Shown: piece by piece, positions 23,058 to 35,188 of the stretch
Layout of the letters: the number at the start of each line of letters is the position of its first letter
Numbering within the stretch: the first letter of the stretch is position 1
Assembly: GCF_023091745.1 (NCBI RefSeq)
Contig: NC_068913.1
Location: 12,232,001 to 12,296,000 of the forward strand
Direction: 5' to 3'
DNA from: Budorcas taxicolor
Lineage: Eukaryota > Chordata > Mammalia > Artiodactyla > Bovidae
Length of the DNA: 64,000 nucleotides
Program-made: the position numbers and the translations under genes
Notes under the pieces: model-generated
What the model saw: the letters and a program-made list of their open reading frames with translations, nothing else
Told to the model about the DNA's origin: nothing
Database searches by the model: none

Positions 23058-24550
23058 CAGTTCAGTTCAGTTGCTCAGTCTTGTCCAACACTTTGCAACC
23101 CCATGGACTGCAGCAGGCCAGGCCTCCAAATCCATTTCTAACTCCCAGAGCTTACTCAAACTCATGTCTGTTGAGTAGTGATGCCATCCAACTATCCAAC
23201 CATCTCATCCTCTGTTGTTCCCTTCTCCTTCCACCTTTAATCATTCCCAGCATCAGGGTCTTTTCAAATGAGTCAGTTCTTCACATCAGGTGGCCAAAGT
23301 ACTGGAGTTTCAGGTTCAGAATCAGTGCTTCCAATGAATATTCAGGACTGATTTCCTTTAGGATGGACTGGTTGGACTCTTTGCAGTCCAAGGGACTCTC
23401 AAGAGTCTTTTCCAATACCACAGTTCAAAAGCATCACTTCTTTGGCACTCAGCTTTCTTTATAGTCCAACTCTCACATCCATAAGGAGAAGGCAATGGCA
23501 CCCCACTCCAGTACTCTTGCCTGGAAAATCCCATGGACGGAGGAGCCTGGTGGGCTGCAGTCCATGGGGTCGCCAAGAGTCGGACATGACTGAGCGACTT
23601 CACTTTCACTTTTCACTTTCATGCATTGGAGAAGGAAATGGCAACCCACTCCAGTGTTCTTGCCTGGAAAATCCCAGGGACAGGGGAGCCTGGTGGGCTG
23701 CCGTCTATGGGGTTGCACAGAGTTGGACACGATTGAAGTGACTTAGCAGCACATCCATACATGACCACTGGAAAAACCAAAGCTCTGACTATAAGGACCT
23801 TTTTTGGCAAAGTAATGTCTCTGCTTTTAAATATGATGTCTAGCTTGGTCATAGCTTTTCTTCCAAGGAACAACCGTCTTTTAATTTCATGGCTGCAATC
23901 ACCATCTGCAGTGATTTGGGAGCCCCCAAAATAAAGTATCTCACTGTTTCCATCTATTTGCCATGAAATGATGGGACCAGATGCCATGATCTTTCTGAAT
24001 GTTGAGTTTTAAGCCAACTTTTCACTCTCCTCTTTCACTTTCATCAAGAGGCTCTTTAGTTCTTCTTCACTTTCTGCCATAAGGGTAGTGTCCTCTGCAT
24101 ATCTGAGGTTATTGATATTTCTCCCAGCAGTCTTGATTCCAGCTTGTGCTTCATCCAGTCCAGCATTTCTCATGATGTACTCTGCATATAAGTTAAATAA
24201 CAGAGTGACAATATACAGCCTTGATGTACTCCTTTCCGATTTGGAACCAGTCTGTGATTCCATCTCCAGTTCTAACTGTTGCTTCTTGACCTGCATATAG
24301 ATTTCTCAGGAGGCAGGTCAAGTGGTCTGATATTTCCATCTCTTTCAGAATTTTCCAGTTTGCTGTGATCCACAGAGTCAAAGGCTTTGGCATAGTCAAT
24401 AAAGCAGAAGTAGATGTTTTCTGGAACTCTCTTACTTTTTCAATGATCCAGTGGTTGTTGGCAATTTGATCTCTGGCTCCTCTACCTTTTCAAAATCCAG
24501 CTTGAACATCTGGAAGTTCACGGTTTACGTACTGTTGAAGCCTGGCTTGG
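23058..24550 (-). mobile_element. BovB LINE carrying a BOV-A2, 8-bp TSD
   Basis: Antisense BovB from the ACTGA tail to the mid reverse transcriptase, interrupted at 23484-23749. The outer TSD agatggat lies at 23050-23057 and 24551-24558. The minus frame 24296-24009 holds the RT box as NNLRYAEDTTLM, so the catalytic Asp pair is damaged. 23987-23619 and 24399-24193 hold neighbouring pieces in other frames. Confidence 0.95.
23484..23749 (+). mobile_element. BOV-A2 SINE inside BovB, 10-bp TSD
   Basis: A complete dimer, in the opposite orientation to its host BovB, with only a minimal AGC tail. The TSD cacatccata lies at 23474-23483 and 23750-23759. Confidence 0.96.
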
Positions 24551-24849
24551 AGATGGATAGATCTTCCTAAACACAGAGGAGACAGCTCCTCTTTCCAATG
24601 GTTTCACCATTTCAGGATTGAGTTTCACACTCAACCAGAGATTCTGAATGTTTGATACAATCACTGAACAGGCCTGGGATCTAGACTCCCTTTAGAAGCT
24701 GGTGGTGGAATGAGTACCAACCATCCACAGGGTCTGAGAGTTGGGGAGGAGGATTTTATCAAAAGAAAATTAAGATGCTCTTATCAAAAGAAGGAAGAGA
24801 GTCAGCCAAGCAAAAACAACAGAGGACCAATGTTCCCAATGTGTCAGAT

Positions 24850-24960
24850 CACAGGAATCACTGAAACGAGTGTTAAAAAACAGAGATCCTTGGACCCTTC
24901 CCCATACTTATTGAATCAGAATCACTTAGAGGAGTTGTTCAGGAATTGGTGTTCTTAATA
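24850..24960. mobile_element. MER5-like hAT DNA transposon fragment
   Basis: Contains the MER5 internal signature 'ttattgaatcagaatcactt' near 24908 preceded by 'aacagagatccttggaccct'. Neither terminal inverted repeat is clear. Assigned from memory of the family. Confidence 0.6.
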
Positions 24961-25756
24961 GGATTAATGACTGTTCCATGTTAGTCACTGCTTCTGCTAA
25001 AATGTAAAGACGTATTTGCAATATTCTCATTTTCCATCCATCTTAAGATATACTTCTTAGGTTGTACATCCAAGCTAAAGAGAAGTGAACAATCATTGAC
25101 CACATTTAAGTTGTATAGATATGCACTTGCAGTTGGTATGGGGAATGATCTGAAATAGATACTGATACTTCTCTAAGACATCAGGAATTATTTACCCCCT
25201 TTTTTTTGACTGGTGCAATATAAAACTAATGGCATGTTTTATTTTAAAATGAAAGGAAAAATGAAAACAAAACAGAAAACTCTAATTTAACATTGTTTTT
25301 CTTCCCAAAGGCAAAAATAGATAAATAGCCATTTATAACCATTTAATAGCTGCATTCTAGACTTGTTAAAAGAGGAGACCATCTTTTTCATGCCTTGAAT
25401 TATATCCACACTCCTCATTTCTAAACACTCATATAAGTTTTGTCATTGGCAGAGAAGAGGTCCTCAGCAGACTAGAAAGTCACTGTGAGCACCAGTAAGT
25501 TACTTCCTGCTTATATTCAGCTGTGTCGGCTGATACAAGTGTGTGATGTGTGAAGTTGCTCTGAGAATGGAGGTATCCTAACTCCTTTGCATTTTCATGA
25601 AGGTGTGTTGGCTTCTTCTATGTACCTTGTGGATCTAAGTTTTAACACCAATATGTACCAATGCTAAAGGAATTTAAGCTATAACTCATACTTACATATA
25701 ATTAGCCACTATGAAATTCATGTGTTTTGAAATGTTCAATAAAAACAATTTTTTGT
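24961..25756. other. Unique AT-rich DNA
   Basis: No gene or repeat recognised. Includes a T-run near 25200 and A-rich sequence near 25250-25280. Confidence 0.5.
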
Positions 25757-26418
25757 TGTTCAGCTGCTAAGTCATGTCTGACTCTTTGTGACCCCATGGA
25801 CTTCAGTACACCGGGCTTCCCTGTCCTTCACTATCTCCCAGAGTTTGCTTAAACTCATGTCCATTGAGTCAGTGATGCCATCCAAACCATCTCATCCTCT
25901 GTTCGTTCCCTTCTACTTCTGCCCTCAGTCGTTCCCAGTATCAGGATCTTTTCCAATGAGTCAGTTCTTCACATCAGGTGGCCAAAGTACTGGAGTTTCA
26001 GGTTCAGAATCAGTGTTTCCAATGAATATTCAGGACTGATTTCCTTTAGGATGGACTGGTTGGACTCCTTGCAGTTCACGGGACTCTCAAAAGTCTTCTC
26101 CAGCACCACATTTCAAAAGCATCAATTCTTCGGTGCTCAGGTTTCTTTATGGTCCAATTCTCACATCCATATATGACTATACAGACCTTTGTTGGCAAAG
26201 TGATGCCTCTTCTTTTTAATATGCTGTCTAGGTTTGTCATAGTTTTTATTCCAAGGAGCAAGTATCTGTCTTGTGTCTGCAGTCACCATCTGCAGTGATT
26301 TTGGAACCCAAGAAAATAAAGTCTCTGTTTACATTTTTTCCCATCTATTTGCCATCAAGTGACGGAACTGGATGCCATGATCTTAGTTTTTGAATGCTGC
26401 GTTTTAAGCCAGCTTTTC
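25757..26418 (-). mobile_element. BovB LINE 3' fragment, diverged
   Basis: Antisense BovB without the ACTGA tail repeats. Minus frame 26261-26076 retains YGCENWTIKKPEHRRIDAFE. It has several small deletions relative to other copies (for example around 26180 and 26270), suggesting an older copy. Confidence 0.9.
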
Positions 26419-26429
26419 AGCAAAAAAAT

Positions 26430-26625
26430 GAACTAAAAATACCATTTATTGAGTATTCTCTATGTACCTACTTTTTGTTAAGCACATTACATGGAGAATC
26501 TCATTAAATATTTATAACAATCCTATGAAGTATTTTCTATTATTTTCCCATTTTATGATAAGGAAATGGAAGCATCAAGTAAACTACCTAAATTCACAAA
26601 GCTATGAAATGGCTGAGACAGTTTA
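26430..26625 (-). mobile_element. MIR SINE, antisense
   Basis: Antisense MIR signals in order: 'catttattgagtattctcta', 'tattttcccattttatgata', 'aggaaatgg', then a diverged 'ctacctaaattcacaaagct' core. Old tRNA-derived mammalian SINE. Confidence 0.8.
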
Positions 26626-29475
26626 GTACAGTCGGTCTCCATCTATATATACCTATAATCTATACTCTTTTTGACTAATGGATACAATGCCCATAGGGAT
26701 GTGTGCAGTAGTCATGTGTTCAGCTGACAGAGAGGACAAAATCAGCAAGTTCCTCTTATGCACAACTGAATCAATGACCTTGACTTCATTAACTTGGGAT
26801 TGCATGGAGCTAAATGAGCTTAGTGCAGACTTGGGTGTTTCAGAACACTCAGCAGCAATCAAAGCCTTGCATCTGGGTTGAGGGCTCCTAGACAGAGAAA
26901 AAGCAGGCTTCAGGAGACCTTGCTGTCTGTTGGTGTAGACTAGACAGATTAGATTCACAGAATAAAGACAAATGAACATGCAACTGGGAACTCACACCCT
27001 TCGAGTTCAGTGAAAGCAAGAACTGAACTCATTCATTTAACACCATCACTAAGAAGTCCTCATTTTTTCAATCCATGTCTCCAAGGAAAATTTTTCTTTT
27101 CATAAAAAGTCATCTCTGTATTATCTCTTTAAAAATGAGGTAGACTGTTCAAAAACTTTTATTTTCTTTTTTTTTTTCATTAGCCTCTCAGAAAGTTAGA
27201 AGTTGCTCTGTGATCTTCAAAATTGGTTTGAATTAGGTGCACACTTATGAATCCATGAAGCTGGCGAAAGAGCTGAACTTTCCAACACCAGTTTATCAGT
27301 TTAACCATCTTTTTTTTATAAAAGAGATATCAATAGAAGAAAAGGGGAAAGTCTGCCTTAACAATCCTATGCAAAGAGGATCTCAGTTTGTTTTTTCTTT
27401 AATTATTATCAGTTCCTGAGAAATGAAAGTATCTGTTGCAATAAGCAGGAGTTGTGGCACGTTCTGTGAAGACAAGGGAAACCTCCTACAGGACTGTGAG
27501 AATGGAATTCAGTATACATTGCAGCCTAAAAATATTGTAAGAGCATTCCATTCTTCTCATGTGACTTTTCTTTCTTTCTTATTCAGCTGTACTCAGATCT
27601 CTGTGGGGAGCAAGCGAGTCTGTGGATTCAATGAAATGCAAAGGCAGTGGAGACTTCCAGAGAGGCTTCTTTCTGTTCTTTAAGGTCTTCATTTGTTTAC
27701 AACACTTGATAGATCAGTTTAGTCCAGAATTCACCGATACAGGGGAGATATTGACTTGCCCTTTTGTGTAAACACAGAAAGCTGCAAATCAAAACCCCTG
27801 CCAGTGACCCCAAGCCCCAAGCTCTACGAACTATGGGATTGAGACAAGAAATTGTGAGAGTCAATAATGGCACTGAAGCCATACGTTATTGACTCAGAGT
27901 GACTGGAAATTAAAGCACCAACCCCACAGGAAATTTTGCAAAGAAAGCAGGGAATGCTTGGGTGCTCTATATTTTCAAGCTCTTATTCTTGCCTTGACCG
28001 GATCATTATTAGTAAAGACCTGTAGAAAAACTGCAAGATACTTCTGTAAGCACTACTTCCTTTAAAAAAAAAAAATGTTGTCATTGACTAAGGTTCCATG
28101 TGAAAAGCTGAAACGGGGCTTGAATGGTTTGTATTCAATTTTGCCTCTACCTCTGAACTTATATTACTTTAAGAAATTCATACCACCACTGGATGTTTCT
28201 ATTTTGAAAATCTACCCAAAAATGAGGTAATCATATCTTCTTCCTTCTTAATCTTCCAAGATAGGTATCGATCAGGCTGTAGACAATGTGTTTAATTCCG
28301 AGGAAAGGTGGCTCTGATGAAATTCAGGAGAATCCTTTTTTCTCTAATTGCTGTATTTTTTTTTCCCTTTGTTAAGACTCAGTGTAGTTCTTCTGCATCC
28401 AACAGACAATCGAGTCACACAGTCCAGTCTTATTCCTGGCATCTTCTTCCTTCCAAAACATGATCAGTGAGTTCCCCAATAGGAAAGCAGAGTATGGAGG
28501 ATTGTATTTGTCAGTTAACCTGCACTCCCTCTGCTGGTTGTATGACTGGTATTTCTCTTCCCGTGACTTCTCCCAGGATCTCAGGTTTAATTAATAATTA
28601 GCTTATTTATTTTCAGTAAAGTTGGAAGTTACATATTTTGGGGGGAGAATAATCAGTTTAGGATGAACTTGTGATAGGCAAGTTTCATAAAACTAGTTTT
28701 TATCAAGGTGGTGTTATCAAGGATTAGCAAATCTATTCAACTCTAATTTTCTGATAGTACATACAAAAAAGGCATAAGAAATAAAACTTGGCATCATGTA
28801 CCAACAATAGTTAAAACACAGTGCACATGACTGATAAAAGCAACCAAAACTATTGAATATGTTTAAATTCATGGGTTCAAAATAATACAAAAAAAAGAAA
28901 AGCCCCAGTCACCTTCAAATGATGATAAAGAATCAATTTATTATTTTGAAAACTGCTAAATAAAAGGAAAGAATCAAGCAATTATCCTGTCTTTCCAGCT
29001 GCATTATACTACTGCATAATCTAAAGTAGATGAAAGACATATATCTTTATATAAGTGTTCCAGCTAATGAATATAAAACAAATGACAGAGTATTACCATT
29101 TTACACTCCCTAACCAATGAACCGATTAAGGCATCAAGCATCAAACAAAGGTTACTAACATCACCTAAAGGGCTATATCCTGTGCCTCCTAATGAAGAAA
29201 CACGCCACAACCTATAAACTTGACAAAAACAAGTATGACCAAGCCTCTGGCTCCGGCTGCCAGTTTACCAGAAACAGAGAGGACAGGAGAAACGTTAAAC
29301 TCCGTGCAACCTGCACAATCCAGACTATGGGAATCTCTCCAGGTCAAATGCCCTGGGTTCTTCAACAGATCAACTGCAAAGAAAAGAAACAGAGAGGAAC
29401 TCTCTAGAATAAAGATGACTTAAAAATAATGTGTTTAAATTAGGGACGTCTTCATCAGAGTGTCTGAGGTGCCTC
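26626..29475. other. Repeat-poor unique DNA, about 2.8 kb
   Basis: The longest stretch without a LINE or SINE I recognise. Short frames (26678-26881, 27423-27683, 29192-29407 plus) show no domain or codon signature. Nothing supports a gene, but the lack of ruminant-specific insertions makes it a reasonable place to test conservation. Confidence 0.5.
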
Positions 29476-29479
29476 CTGG

Positions 29480-29710
29480 GGGTGGTAAAAATGAAGAAAC
29501 GGGATGATTACAATGCTTGCCAGGTTGGTGTGCGTTTCTGGGATGCGGGAAGGTGTTAAATTTGGATGGGACACACAGAGGTACTTCACGGATGTTACCA
29601 AAGTTCTGTTTCTTGACTTGGGTGGTGGTTATGGGTGCTCCCCTTGAAATAATTCATTAAGCTATGGTTTTGTGTGGTTTTGGGTTTCTATGTTTTACTT
29701 TGCCACAACG
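29480..29710 (+). mobile_element. Ancient L1 3' UTR fragment
   Basis: Matches the old L1 3' end ('tttcttgacttgggtggtgg', 'aattcattaagctatggttt', 'tatgttttactttgcca'). Diverged, no poly-A. Confidence 0.65.
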
Positions 29711-30371
29711 AGTCTGTGAAACAGGCATTCAGAATGAGCAAGGTGCCTGTGGCTGCCTCCGTGAGTTCCCTCCTCTCCTCTCCCCCTCCTCCTTCTCTGT
29801 CTCTCTCATTATCACAGTCATTCTTCTCAGCTCTCAGCCCTCAGCCACTCCTTGGACTGAAGCTTTTGGTACCTCCCTCATGTGGTTCTTCTAGATCCAA
29901 GGTGAAATTCTTGTCTGCTTGTTGGTTTTGGTAACTGCCTGTGCCTACTCTCCTGTCACAGCCAAGTGGGACAGCTGGGAAGAGAAAAGAGAGTCCAAGA
30001 ATCTACTTCTTTTTTGTTGGCGTTCAAGCTCTGCTGCTAAACTGAATTTCATCAGAGCTCATGTCCTAGTAAGGATTTCCCACCACATATTTTTATAAGT
30101 TTACATGATTTTCTGTTTCTTTTCATCTGGTTTAATTTCAGTTATTTGTAAATTTAACAGACTTACATGGCAGATTCAAAAAGCGTGAGTAAGAATTTTA
30201 GACAAATGTGTTTAAGAAACAACTAATTATTTTTGTGGAGTACCTTTCTAAAGGCCATAGGCCAGGTTACTTTTCTTTACAAGAGTTGTAAAAACAAAAG
30301 TAGCTACATATTTTAGCCCTAATCCTGCAAAGGACAGATCATCTCTACAAAGCAGGTATCATTATCTTTAT
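29711..30371. other. Unique DNA, nothing recognised
   Basis: Pyrimidine-rich at 29760-29820. The two overlapping plus frames at 29664-29934 have no recognisable motif. Confidence 0.5.
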
Positions 30372-30592
30372 GGTGTGTGTGTGTGCGTTAGTCACTCAAT
30401 CATGTCTGACTCTGTGCGACCCCATGGACTGTAGCCCCCCAGGCTCCTCTGTCCATGGAATTCTCCAGGCAAGAATACTGGAGTGGGTTGTCATTTCCTC
30501 CTCCAGAGGGTCTTCCAGACCCAGGGATCGAACCCACATCTCAAGCATTGCAAGTGAATTCTTTACCATCTGAGTCAGCAGGGTAAGGCTGC
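30372..30592 (-). mobile_element. Bov-tA SINE
   Basis: A TG-rich left tail, antisense BovB-derived body (agtcactcaatcatgtctga), an antisense B-box ('cagggatcgaaccc') and a tRNA-derived head ending near 30590. No clear TSD. Confidence 0.93.
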
Positions 30593-31123
30593 ATTATTTC
30601 CATATTTATGAAAGTATGACTATTGCCAATACTGTCTTTTTTTTTTTTTTAAAAGAATCCAAATCTCTCTCTCGCTCTTCTGCCACCCCACCCCAAACCA
30701 AATTAAAATCTGTGGTTTTCTTTTGGAGTTTCTTCAAGAGAAAAAGCTCTCTAATATATGGGAACAAGTCTTGGCTACTTTTATTTTTCATGCAACTAAT
30801 GATAAATTTTTTTAAAGTGTTAAACATGGCCGTGAGAACTATTTGTATGTTAACACTTGGACTTACTGAATTGTTTTCAAAGCAATCAAATTACATATCT
30901 TTCTTTTACAGAAGGTGGCTACCACCTGAGAAACTCCACAGACACTGTAATGGTATGTATATCCAAATATCACTTAAAAAGCAAGAGCTCCAGGTCTCTG
31001 ATATACCACACAAAAGTGAAGGTTACTTGACCAAGTGAGATGCTTCCATTAGTGGGCTCTAGTAAACAAAACTCCATAATAATTAAAACACAAATTTCTA
31101 AACATCAGCCATTCTTCCACAGC
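30593..31123. other. Unique DNA with a poly-T run
   Basis: A T-run at about 30638-30651 and a CT-rich patch at 30662-30680. Long frames on both strands here (for example plus 30616-31038) are low-complexity driven and have no recognisable domain. Confidence 0.5.
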
Positions 31124-31328
31124 CAGTGGTTCTTGACCTGCCTATCTATTAGAATACAGTCCCATATAAAGGGACTGTATATGAATGCTTTGGCTGTGTG
31201 TGAATGCTTTTGATAGACACGGATGTCCAGTTCTTTCCCACGTCTCTAGGTGTGGATCACAGGCATCAGTGTTTTTAAAGCTCCCCAGACAATCTCTACA
31301 CGCAGCCAGTGTTGAGAACCATACTCTG
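31124..31328 (+). mobile_element. MER5A-type hAT DNA transposon, near complete
   Basis: Terminal inverted repeats are visible: cagtggttcttgacc at the left and ttgagaaccatactctg at the right (reverse complement of CAG.GGTTCTCAA with small changes). Length is about 200 bp, as expected for this non-autonomous family. Orientation is arbitrary. Confidence 0.75.
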
Positions 31329-32270
31329 CATGATAATTTCTAAATACATTGCAATTTTTTTCTGGGGACATGTGGAATTATTTATTCCTTGATCAGAAAG
31401 TCTGATTTAAATATGGGAGGCAGTCATCAAAGTGTGTTCACTGGCAATTTCTTTCTTTCATTTAGAAAGCAATGCTGTGTGGGGGAATCATGTGAAAGTT
31501 CCAAAACTATCCTGCCAGATATCTGTGGCAACTTTGCAGGCCACAGATTTATTCACTCAGGGAAGAGTGAAACAAGTGTTTTTCTGGGGTCTGGGAGAGG
31601 TTTTTGAATCAGGGCATTTAGGGAAAGTGACCCAGAAGAGCTGTCTCCCTTCTCTTCATTTCTATTTTCTCAAATGTGTCAGTGGTATCTGGGCTGATCA
31701 AGCTATAATGATGGTCACCTTAAGGACCCAGAGTGACGCTTCTTTGAACGAAGGGAAGTTTGGTAGAAGCCCAAAGATCAAACCTTACATCAAAACCCTT
31801 ATCTTCATGTTCTGCAAAGCCACTGTCACCCACTGATAGCAACTTCCAGTTTCTCTTGTACAGTGGGCATTTTGCTATGTTGGTAGGTATTTTCCTATGC
31901 TTGCTCAGTTTATCTGAAACAAGAGTAGTGTGTGAGGAGGATTTGCTTTCCAGACACTGTGGCAATTTAGTGAAAAAAGGCCAGCCTGTGTGGCTCATTC
32001 GAATTTATCAAAAGCTGCCAGGCTTGGCTACATTGCAGATCTAGCAATCTACTTCAATGTAAACATTTTAATTACTATTTCTAACATTTGGCTTTCATTA
32101 AAAGTTAAAGAAAAACTTCACTTTTTTTCATAAAGTAAATACTGGAAAACCCCTTTAAAGAGCCATTCCACCAGTCCCTCTCTTCCTCTCCTTCATTCTT
32201 TTTCCCTCCCCCCACCATTAGACACAGACACACACATACAGTTTTGATTTAAAAAGAAAAATCTATAAAC
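31329..32270. other. Unique DNA, no gene recognised
   Basis: Frames of 90-134 codons occur at 31432-31836 (plus) and 31720-31998 (minus), overlapping each other on opposite strands with no motif. 32160-32215 is a pyrimidine-rich tract. Confidence 0.5.
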
Positions 32271-32276
32271 AAAAGG

Positions 32277-32502
32277 AGCTTCCCAGGGTGCCAGTGGGTT
32301 AAGAAACAACCTGCCAATGCAGGAGTCACAAAAGATGGGAGTTTGACCCCTGGGTTGGGAAGATCCCCTAGAGAAGGGAAAGGCTACCCACTTCAGTATG
32401 CTTGCCTGGAGAAGCTCATGGACAGAGGGGCCTGGGAGGTTATAGTCCATGGGGTCACAAAGAGTTGGACATGACTGAAGCGACTTGGCACACATGCATT
32501 AA
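32277..32502 (+). mobile_element. Bov-tA SINE with A-rich tail
   Basis: A tRNA-derived head, B-box-like 'gtttgacccctggg' and BovB-derived body ending 'gagttggacatgactgaagc'. It is followed by an A-rich, GA-rich low-complexity stretch to about 32580. Confidence 0.92.
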
Positions 32503-32589
32503 AAAAAAGAGGAAAACCAAGAAGATGAAGAAGAATGAGAGAGACAGAGAGAAGACAGAAGGAAGAAAAGAAGGAAGGATTGATAATAG

Positions 32590-33470
32590 AAAAAAGAATG
32601 AACTGCTCTTATACCACTCGCAAAAATTAACTCCAGAGGAACAGAAGACCTGATACCATAAAACTCCTAGAAGAAAACATAGGGAGGAAGCTCCCTGACA
32701 TTAATTTTGGCAATAATTTTTTGCATATGACATCAAAAGAACAACAAAAGCAAAAGTCAACATGTGACATCAGCTCAAACTAAAAAGCTTCTGCACAGCA
32801 AAAGAAGCAATCAAAATGAAAAGTAAACTATGAATGAGAGAAAATATTTGCAACTCGTATATCTGATAAGAGGCGAATTTCTAAAATATAGAAAGAAATC
32901 ATACAACTCAATTATAGGAAAAACCAAATAATCCAATTAAAAATGGGCAGAGGACTTGAATAGACATTTTTTAAAAGAAGACATCCAAATAGCCAACAGG
33001 TATATGAAAAGATGATCAACATCACTAACCTTCAAGGAAGTGCAAATCGAAACTACAATGAAATATCAACTCACACCTGTTAGAATGGCTACCACCAAAA
33101 GACAAGAGATAGCTAGTTGTACGAAGGGTGTGGAGAAAATGGAACCCCTGTCTGCTGCTGCTGGGAGTGAAAATTGGTTCAACCCCTTTGGAAAACTAAT
33201 GTGGAGGTTTTACAAAAATACTAAAATACAACTGTCATATGATCCAACTGACCCTCTTCTGGATATACATCCAAAAGGAAATGAGAACAAGACACTGAAT
33301 AGATATCTACACTCCCATGTATACTGCAACATTATTCACAATAGCCAAGATAAGGAAACAATCTAACTTTCTGCCAAGGGACAAACGGATAAAGATGTGG
33401 TAGATGTGGTATATATACAACGAAATATTATTTGGCCACGAGAAAAAAGGCTGAAAGAAGTCCTGCCATT
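32590..33470 (+). mobile_element. Ancient L1 ORF2 C-terminal region
   Basis: Old L1 ORF2 3' part: 'ataaaactcctagaagaaaa' (32658), 'gggcagaggacttgaataga' (32945), 'atgaaatatcaactcacacc' (33058). The open frame at 33040-33366 includes the late ORF2 region. It runs up to the start of the bovine-type L1 5' UTR. A likely 3' tail of the same old element reappears at 41042-41076 and 42824-42865. Confidence 0.88.
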
Positions 33471-33748
33471 ACAGGTGGGGAACAGCTAGAGCTGGAAGGC
33501 AAGGGGAAAACTCGGCCCCAGAGACAGCATCCTCTACCAAACTGCAAGCAGGCTCCCAGTTGCTAACCAAGTCTTCCTGGGATCCTGGACAGTTGACATC
33601 TGCCAGGAGGGTCACAGCCAGAGGTCAACCCCCCAGAGGAGACACATGGCACACCTGAGATGGCGCTCCCGCTGTGGCCAGGACCAGGGAGGTGATAAGA
33701 CGCACTGCCCACCTGGGGAGAGTGCGCTTGCCAAGCACCTGGTTGCCT

Positions 33749-33985
33749 GAGCTGCTCAGACCTGGGAAGGGCACAAAATGCAGGCCCAACCGAATCTGTG
33801 CCTTTGTGGAGTACCCAAGAACCTGAACCTGAGCAGCTGAGACCTGGGAAGTGCACACAACCCAGGGCCCGCTTTACAGTTCCCCTGCAGAACAACCTGG
33901 AGCCCAAGCAGTAGAGACTGGGAAAGCACACACGCCATGAGTGGGGACAAACCCAGTGTGGCCCAGGTACTGTGAGCACTCCCCA
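33749..33985. repeat. Degenerate 75-82-bp tandem array in the L1 5' UTR
   Basis: Three diverged units begin with gagctgctcagacctggga at 33749, gagcagctgagacctggga at 33831 and aagcagtagagactggga at 33906. Spacings are 82 and 75 bp. Confidence 0.7.
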
Positions 33986-34604
33986 CACACGCCAGTGATA
34001 TTTGTTTGCAGTGTTCTTCCCTCCCTGCAGCAAAACTGAACAAGTGAGCCTAAATAAATGACCACCTTCACCTCCTTGTGTCAGGGTGGAAGTTAGATAC
34101 TGAAGAGACTTGCAAACAGAGGAAGCCAAAATAAACAAAGAAGAGGGAACTGCTTTGGAAGTGACAGGTGCAACAGATTAAAACCCTGTAGTTAGCACTG
34201 ACTACATTAGAAGGGGCCTACAGACCTTGAGAAAAAGTATAAGCTGGAACAAGGAACTATCTGAAACTGAACTGACCCCACACTGCCCTCAACAGCTCCA
34301 GAGAAATTCCTAGATATATTTTACTATTATCAATTTTAAATTAAAAAAATTTTTAAGTTCTTTATTACTCCTTTAATTTTCATCTTTAAAACCTACTATC
34401 ACCTTGCAAAAAATGACTATTTTTAAAGCAAATTTCATATTTATTTTAAAATAACTTTTGCAATTTTGCTTTGTTTTTTTAATATTGTATTTTTGAGAGT
34501 GTAACCTCTACTCTAGATTTTTAATCTTTGCTTTTTGGTATTTATTATCAATTTCACACCTTTAAGAATCCAATCTGCAGTACCCATTTTTACTTAGGAG
34601 TGTT

Positions 34605-35188
34605 ATTACTGGCTTGATTGGACTCTCCCCTTTTGACTCTCCTTTTTCTCCCCCAGGTCACCTCTATCTCCTCCCTCCCCCTTCTCTTCTCTACTTAACC
34701 CTATGAATCTTTTTGGGTGTTCCAGGCTGTGGAGAACACTTAGGGAACTGATTACTGGCTAGATTGGTCTCTCTCCTTTTGACTCCCCCTTCTCTCCTCC
34801 TGGTCACCTCAATCTCCTTCCTCCCTCTTCTCTTCTCTATGTAACTCCATGAACCTCTCTGGGTGTTCCAGACTGTGGAGAGTAAACAGGGTATTGATTA
34901 CTGGCTAAATTTCTCTCTCCCCTTTTGACTCCCCCTCCTCTCCTCCTGGTCACTTCAATCTCCTTCCTCCATCTTTTCTTCTCTATGGAACTCTGTGAAA
35001 ATCTCTGAGGGGTCCAGACTGTGGAGAGCACATAGGGAATTGATTACTGGCTAGACTGCTCTCGCCCCTTTTGATTCCCCCTCTTCTCCTCCTGGCCACC
35101 TTTATCTCCCTCCTCCCTCTTCTCTTTGCCATGTAACTCTGTGAACCTCTCTGGGTGTCCCTTACTATGGAGAATCTTTTCACCATTA
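34605..35188. repeat. Four 146-bp tandem units in the L1 5' UTR
   Basis: The anchor attactggct occurs at 34605, 34751, 34897 and 35043, giving three consecutive spacings of exactly 146 bp. Each unit contains the boxes 'ccttttga.tc.cc', 'ggtcacct' (or a variant), a CT-rich block and 'tggagagcaca'-like ends. The last unit degenerates near 35180. Confidence 0.92.

Noticed and set aside
33563..34138. 191-codon minus-strand open frame, among the longest not in a LINE ORF
   Set aside because: It lies antisense in the GC-rich 5' UTR of the bovine-type L1, and its internal similarity reflects the tandem array. No protein motif.
34605..35188. Regularly spaced repeats considered as a CRISPR-like array
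   Set aside because: Units are contiguous 146-bp tandem copies without unique spacers, inside a mammalian L1 5' UTR.
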